The notes under the pieces: model-generated | The model's input: the letters and a program-made list of their open reading frames with translations, nothing else | The model's database searches: none | Told to the model about the DNA's origin: nothing | In this document: positions 62,057 to 64,000 of the stretch, one piece after another | Layout of the letters: each line of letters opens with the position of its first letter | Numbering within the stretch: position 1 is the stretch's first letter | Source of the DNA: Corynebacterium sp. CNJ-954 | GTDB taxonomy: Bacteria; Actinomycetota; Actinomycetes; Mycobacteriales; Mycobacteriaceae | Direction: 5' to 3' | Assembly (NCBI RefSeq): GCF_001942345.1 | Contig: NZ_MKKI01000033.1 | Location: forward strand, 243,084 to 307,083 | Length of the DNA: 64,000 nucleotides | Translations under genes and position numbers: made by a program

Positions 62057-62509
62057 GTGGTGGTGAACTTCATCAGTATCGACGGAGTCATCCAGTCGCC
62101 GTTGTCACCCGGGGAGGACCGCGACGGCGGATTCGGCCGCCGACGTCTCTGAGCCCGCCGTCGCGGCCATGAACCGCATGCCGAAGTATGTGGTCTCCTC
62201 GAGATTGGACCATCTCGGGTGGCGGAACTCCCACCAGCTCACAGGTGAACTGGCTTCCGCGATTACTGACGTCAAGGACAGGACCGATGGAGACCTCGTC
62301 ATATTCGGTTCCGGAAAAGCATGGTCCGCGGGCTCGTCGAGCACGACCTCATTGACGGGTACCGACTGCTTCTCTTCCCGGTCACCCTCGGTGCGGGAAA
62401 GCGCATGTTCGATGATCACGGGAGTTTCGCCACGTTTGAACTCAGCGACAGTGTCGTCGCTCCCAGCGGCGTCGTCATCCTCACGTACAGCCGCCACATT
62501 CCAGCCTGA
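62057..62509 (+). pseudogene. RibD C-terminal/dihydrofolate reductase-family remnant
   Basis: The start (VVVNFISIDGVIQSP) is the canonical beginning of this family, but a stop follows after GGFGRRRL. A middle piece in another frame (MPKYVVSSRLDHLGWRNSHQL...GDLVIFGSGK) and a last piece in a third frame (LVEHDLIDGYRLLLFPVTLGAGKRMF...VVILTYSR) continue the homology. About half of the expected 190 residues are lost around 62115-62165. The gene is dead. Confidence 0.8.
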
Positions 62510-62530
62510 GGCCCGGTAGAACTGGGATCC

Positions 62531-62953
62531 ATGGCAGAGAAAAGTGCTCCGGCGATGTCGCCGTCCGGGATCCCGTACACCGACGTCCTTGACCGCGTGG
62601 ACGGTCCTCGTCGTGCCGAGGCGGACGAGCTGGTGGCAATGATGCAGGACATCACCGATGAGAAACCGGTGGTCTGGGCTGGGCGCATCATCGGTTTCGG
62701 GCGCCGGCACTACCGCTACGAGTCCGGGCACGAGGGGGATACGCCGGTAGCTGCCTTCGCTACCGGTACTCGTCAGCACACCATCTACCTTGACAGCGGG
62801 TTCGAGGAACGGCACCCGGAGCTCATGCGTGACCTCGGAAAGTACCGTGCTGGAACGGCCTGCCTGTACCTCACCCGTCTGGCGAACGTCGACAGGAATG
62901 TGTTGCACGCACTGGTTGTGGCGTCGATCGCGCGCGGCGATGAGCTGGATTGA
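62531..62953 (+). CDS. DUF1801 protein
   Basis: A 140-residue protein of the DUF1801/YdhG family: RRAEADELVAMMQDITDEKPVVW, IIGFGRRHYRYESGHEGD, then DLGKYRAGTACLYL and KLANVD-like LANVDRNVLHALV. The function is unknown. The ATG at 62531 is 21 bases behind the preceding pseudogene; no strong ribosome binding site is seen. Confidence 0.85.
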   Translation: MAEKSAPAMSPSGIPYTDVLDRVDGPRRAEADELVAMMQDITDEKPVVWAGRIIGFGRRHYRYESGHEGDTPVAAFATGTRQHTIYLDSGFEERHPELMRDLGKYRAGTACLYLTRLANVDRNVLHALVVASIARGDELD

Positions 62954-62966
62954 CTCGCAATGTGAA

Positions 62967-63034
62967 GGTACCGCTTGACTTTGTCAGGTACCTGCGTAGT
63001 ATCTCCTTTAGCAGGTACCTGAACAACAGGTACC
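62967..63034 (+). promoter_or_regulatory. Promoter with an operator array for the marR gene
   Basis: The decamer CAGGTACCTG is found at 62985 and 63012, with shorter copies GGTACC at 62967 and CAGGTACC at 63027. A promoter TTGACT (62975-62980), 16 bases, TAGTAT (62997-63002) is overlapped: one operator fills the spacer, the next covers the start of transcription. This is a classical layout for autorepression by a MarR dimer. Confidence 0.8.
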
Positions 63035-63055
63035 GCACTACTTGAAGGAGTGGAC

Positions 63056-63856
63056 ATGGAAGACATCACTAGCAACAGCAATGACGACAAGAACGCAGCC
63101 GCCGACAACACCGGTACTACCCCGGACCTCGCGGACCGTCTCACCCACCTCGCCATGATGCTGCGGCGCATGGACATGATGGGCCGCCCGGGGCGACCGT
63201 TCGGCGGAATGCGTGCCGGGCAGGGCCGGGTGCTGCACATTCTCACGCTGCGCAGCCCGATGCCGCAGAAGGAACTCGCCTTCATGCTGGGCGTCCGGCC
63301 GCAGTCACTCAGTGAACTTCTCGGCAAGCTTGAATCCGCCGGATTCGTCGAGCGCCGTCGGGACGACACTGACCGTCGGACGTTCATCGTGGACATCACC
63401 GAGGAGGGCAGGAATGCCGCCTCTGATGTCCCGGAGACCGACGACCCGTTCGACGTCCTCACCGCTGAGGAGCAGGAACAGTTCGGCGACATGCTTGACC
63501 GGGTCTCTGCTGCGGTGCGCGAGAAGTTCCCGGATGATCCCCGAGGCGGCGGCCGCGGTCGTGGCTTTGGTGGGCCGGACCCCTTCGGTGGAGGGCGTGG
63601 ATTCGGTGGTCATCGCGGCGGCAGAGGACACGGTGGCCGCGGTATGCCTGACGGCGACCCGGAGGCGGGTGACCGTGCCCACTGGCACGAGCACTGCCAC
63701 CAGGACGGCGCAGAGTGGCCCGGAATGCGGGAGATGCAGGACATGGGCCGGATGGCGATGTTCCGCATGGGCATGATGGGTCGGGGTCGAGGCGCGGGTC
63801 GTGGCTCGGGCCGAGGTTTCGGACGCGGCTTCGGTGAGACGCCGGGTTTCGCCTGA
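63056..63856 (+). CDS. MarR-family regulator with a long Gly/Arg-, His/Met-rich tail
   Basis: A 266-residue protein. Residues 25-155 form a MarR winged helix: GQGRVLHILTLRSPMPQKELAFMLG, RPQSLSELLGKLESAGFVERR, then DRRTFIVDITEEGR (the wing). From about 160 on, an unstructured tail of some 105 residues follows: RGG/GRG repeats (GGGRGRGFGGPDPFGGGRGF), a His/Cys cluster (HWHEHCHQDG), and Met/Arg runs (MGRMAMFRMGMMGRGRG). The tail could bind metal or nucleic acid. AAGGAG lies 5 bases before the ATG at 63056. Four operators in the promoter suggest autoregulation. Confidence 0.88.
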   Translation: MEDITSNSNDDKNAAADNTGTTPDLADRLTHLAMMLRRMDMMGRPGRPFGGMRAGQGRVLHILTLRSPMPQKELAFMLGVRPQSLSELLGKLESAGFVERRRDDTDRRTFIVDITEEGRNAASDVPETDDPFDVLTAEEQEQFGDMLDRVSAAVREKFPDDPRGGGRGRGFGGPDPFGGGRGFGGHRGGRGHGGRGMPDGDPEAGDRAHWHEHCHQDGAEWPGMREMQDMGRMAMFRMGMMGRGRGAGRGSGRGFGRGFGETPGFA

Positions 63857-63908
63857 TTCTCACTGAGAGACCGCGCATTCCTGCCATGGCCCGCAGGTGA
63901 GTATCGAC

Positions 63909-63950
63909 GCAGCAACCCGGAGACGGTCACACCGACCTCCGGGTTGCTGC
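63909..63950. terminator. Terminator hairpin after the marR gene
   Basis: GCAGCAACCCGGAG (63909-63922) pairs perfectly with CTCCGGGTTGCTGC (63937-63950); inside, CGGT/ACCG can add a small stem. The G-rich tail that follows lacks a T-run. Confidence 0.75.
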
Positions 63951-64000
63951 GTTGTGGGGGGTTGTGGGGGTTGTGGGGGGCGGGGGGGTGGGTTCGAGTG

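Noticed and set aside
63956..64000. tRNA 3' end suggested by GGTTCGAGTG at the last bases
   Set aside because: No acceptor or anticodon stem partner is present in the preceding 80 bases.

Overview
The window reads as the chromosome of a high-GC actinobacterium of the Corynebacterium type. The pointers are a Cat-type succinyl-CoA:acetate CoA-transferase, class II aldolase followed by a DUF3151 gene, purA followed by small transferase-like genes, a BCCT carrier with an acidic tail, mycolata-style acyl-CoA chemistry (two AMP-ligases, an acyl-CoA dehydrogenase, SDRs), a GH76 mannanase-like enzyme, and several genes with a -10 box so close to the start codon that leaderless mRNA is likely. The genus call is an inference from gene content; no rRNA, tRNA or CRISPR array was seen.

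Region 1 (1 to about 9.1 kb) is accessory and damaged. It holds a frame-broken IS110-family transposase, a lipoprotein, a complete IS3-family element with matched ends and a 4-bp target duplication, a large SF2 helicase whose frame breaks before a nuclease-like C-terminal module, an SDR gene divergent from a LysR gene wrecked by a stop, a frameshift and a leftover IS3 end, and a small XRE regulator. If an undescribed system is present, the helicase/nuclease gene here is the best candidate for a defence function.

Region 2 (9.1 to 28.6 kb) carries a nucleobase permease with a 2-oxoglutarate oxygenase, a broken HIT gene, an orphan AbrB-type antitoxin, a membrane-protein/MerR pair, a secreted SGNH hydrolase, a lipoprotein whose ribosome binding site lies inside a long predicted hairpin, the CoA-transferase, an HD protein divergent from a GlxA/AraC regulator, a MerR-peroxiredoxin fusion with its own MerR-type promoter, an acyl-CoA synthetase, and a two-component system divergent from a three-gene ABC exporter.

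Region 3 (28.6 to 41.6 kb) is largely core: GH76 enzyme, fba, DUF3151, an exonuclease/endonuclease/phosphatase-fold membrane protein, an HSL-type esterase, an MFS drug exporter with its TetR regulator and a divergent FUSC-type exporter, then purA with a GNAT gene and an alkyltransferase-like gene, closed by a strong hairpin.

Region 4 (41.6 to 64 kb) holds a nucleoside hydrolase, a second AMP-ligase, a TetR-SDR-acyl-CoA dehydrogenase-phosphotransferase set for acyl-CoA breakdown with two matching operators, tandem histidine phosphatases, an NhaA antiporter fused to a thioredoxin-like domain that has lost its cysteines, and an osmolyte-uptake block (BCCT carrier plus a complete OpuC-type ABC importer). 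It ends with an autoregulated MarR gene that has a long Gly/Arg-rich tail and with G-rich DNA.
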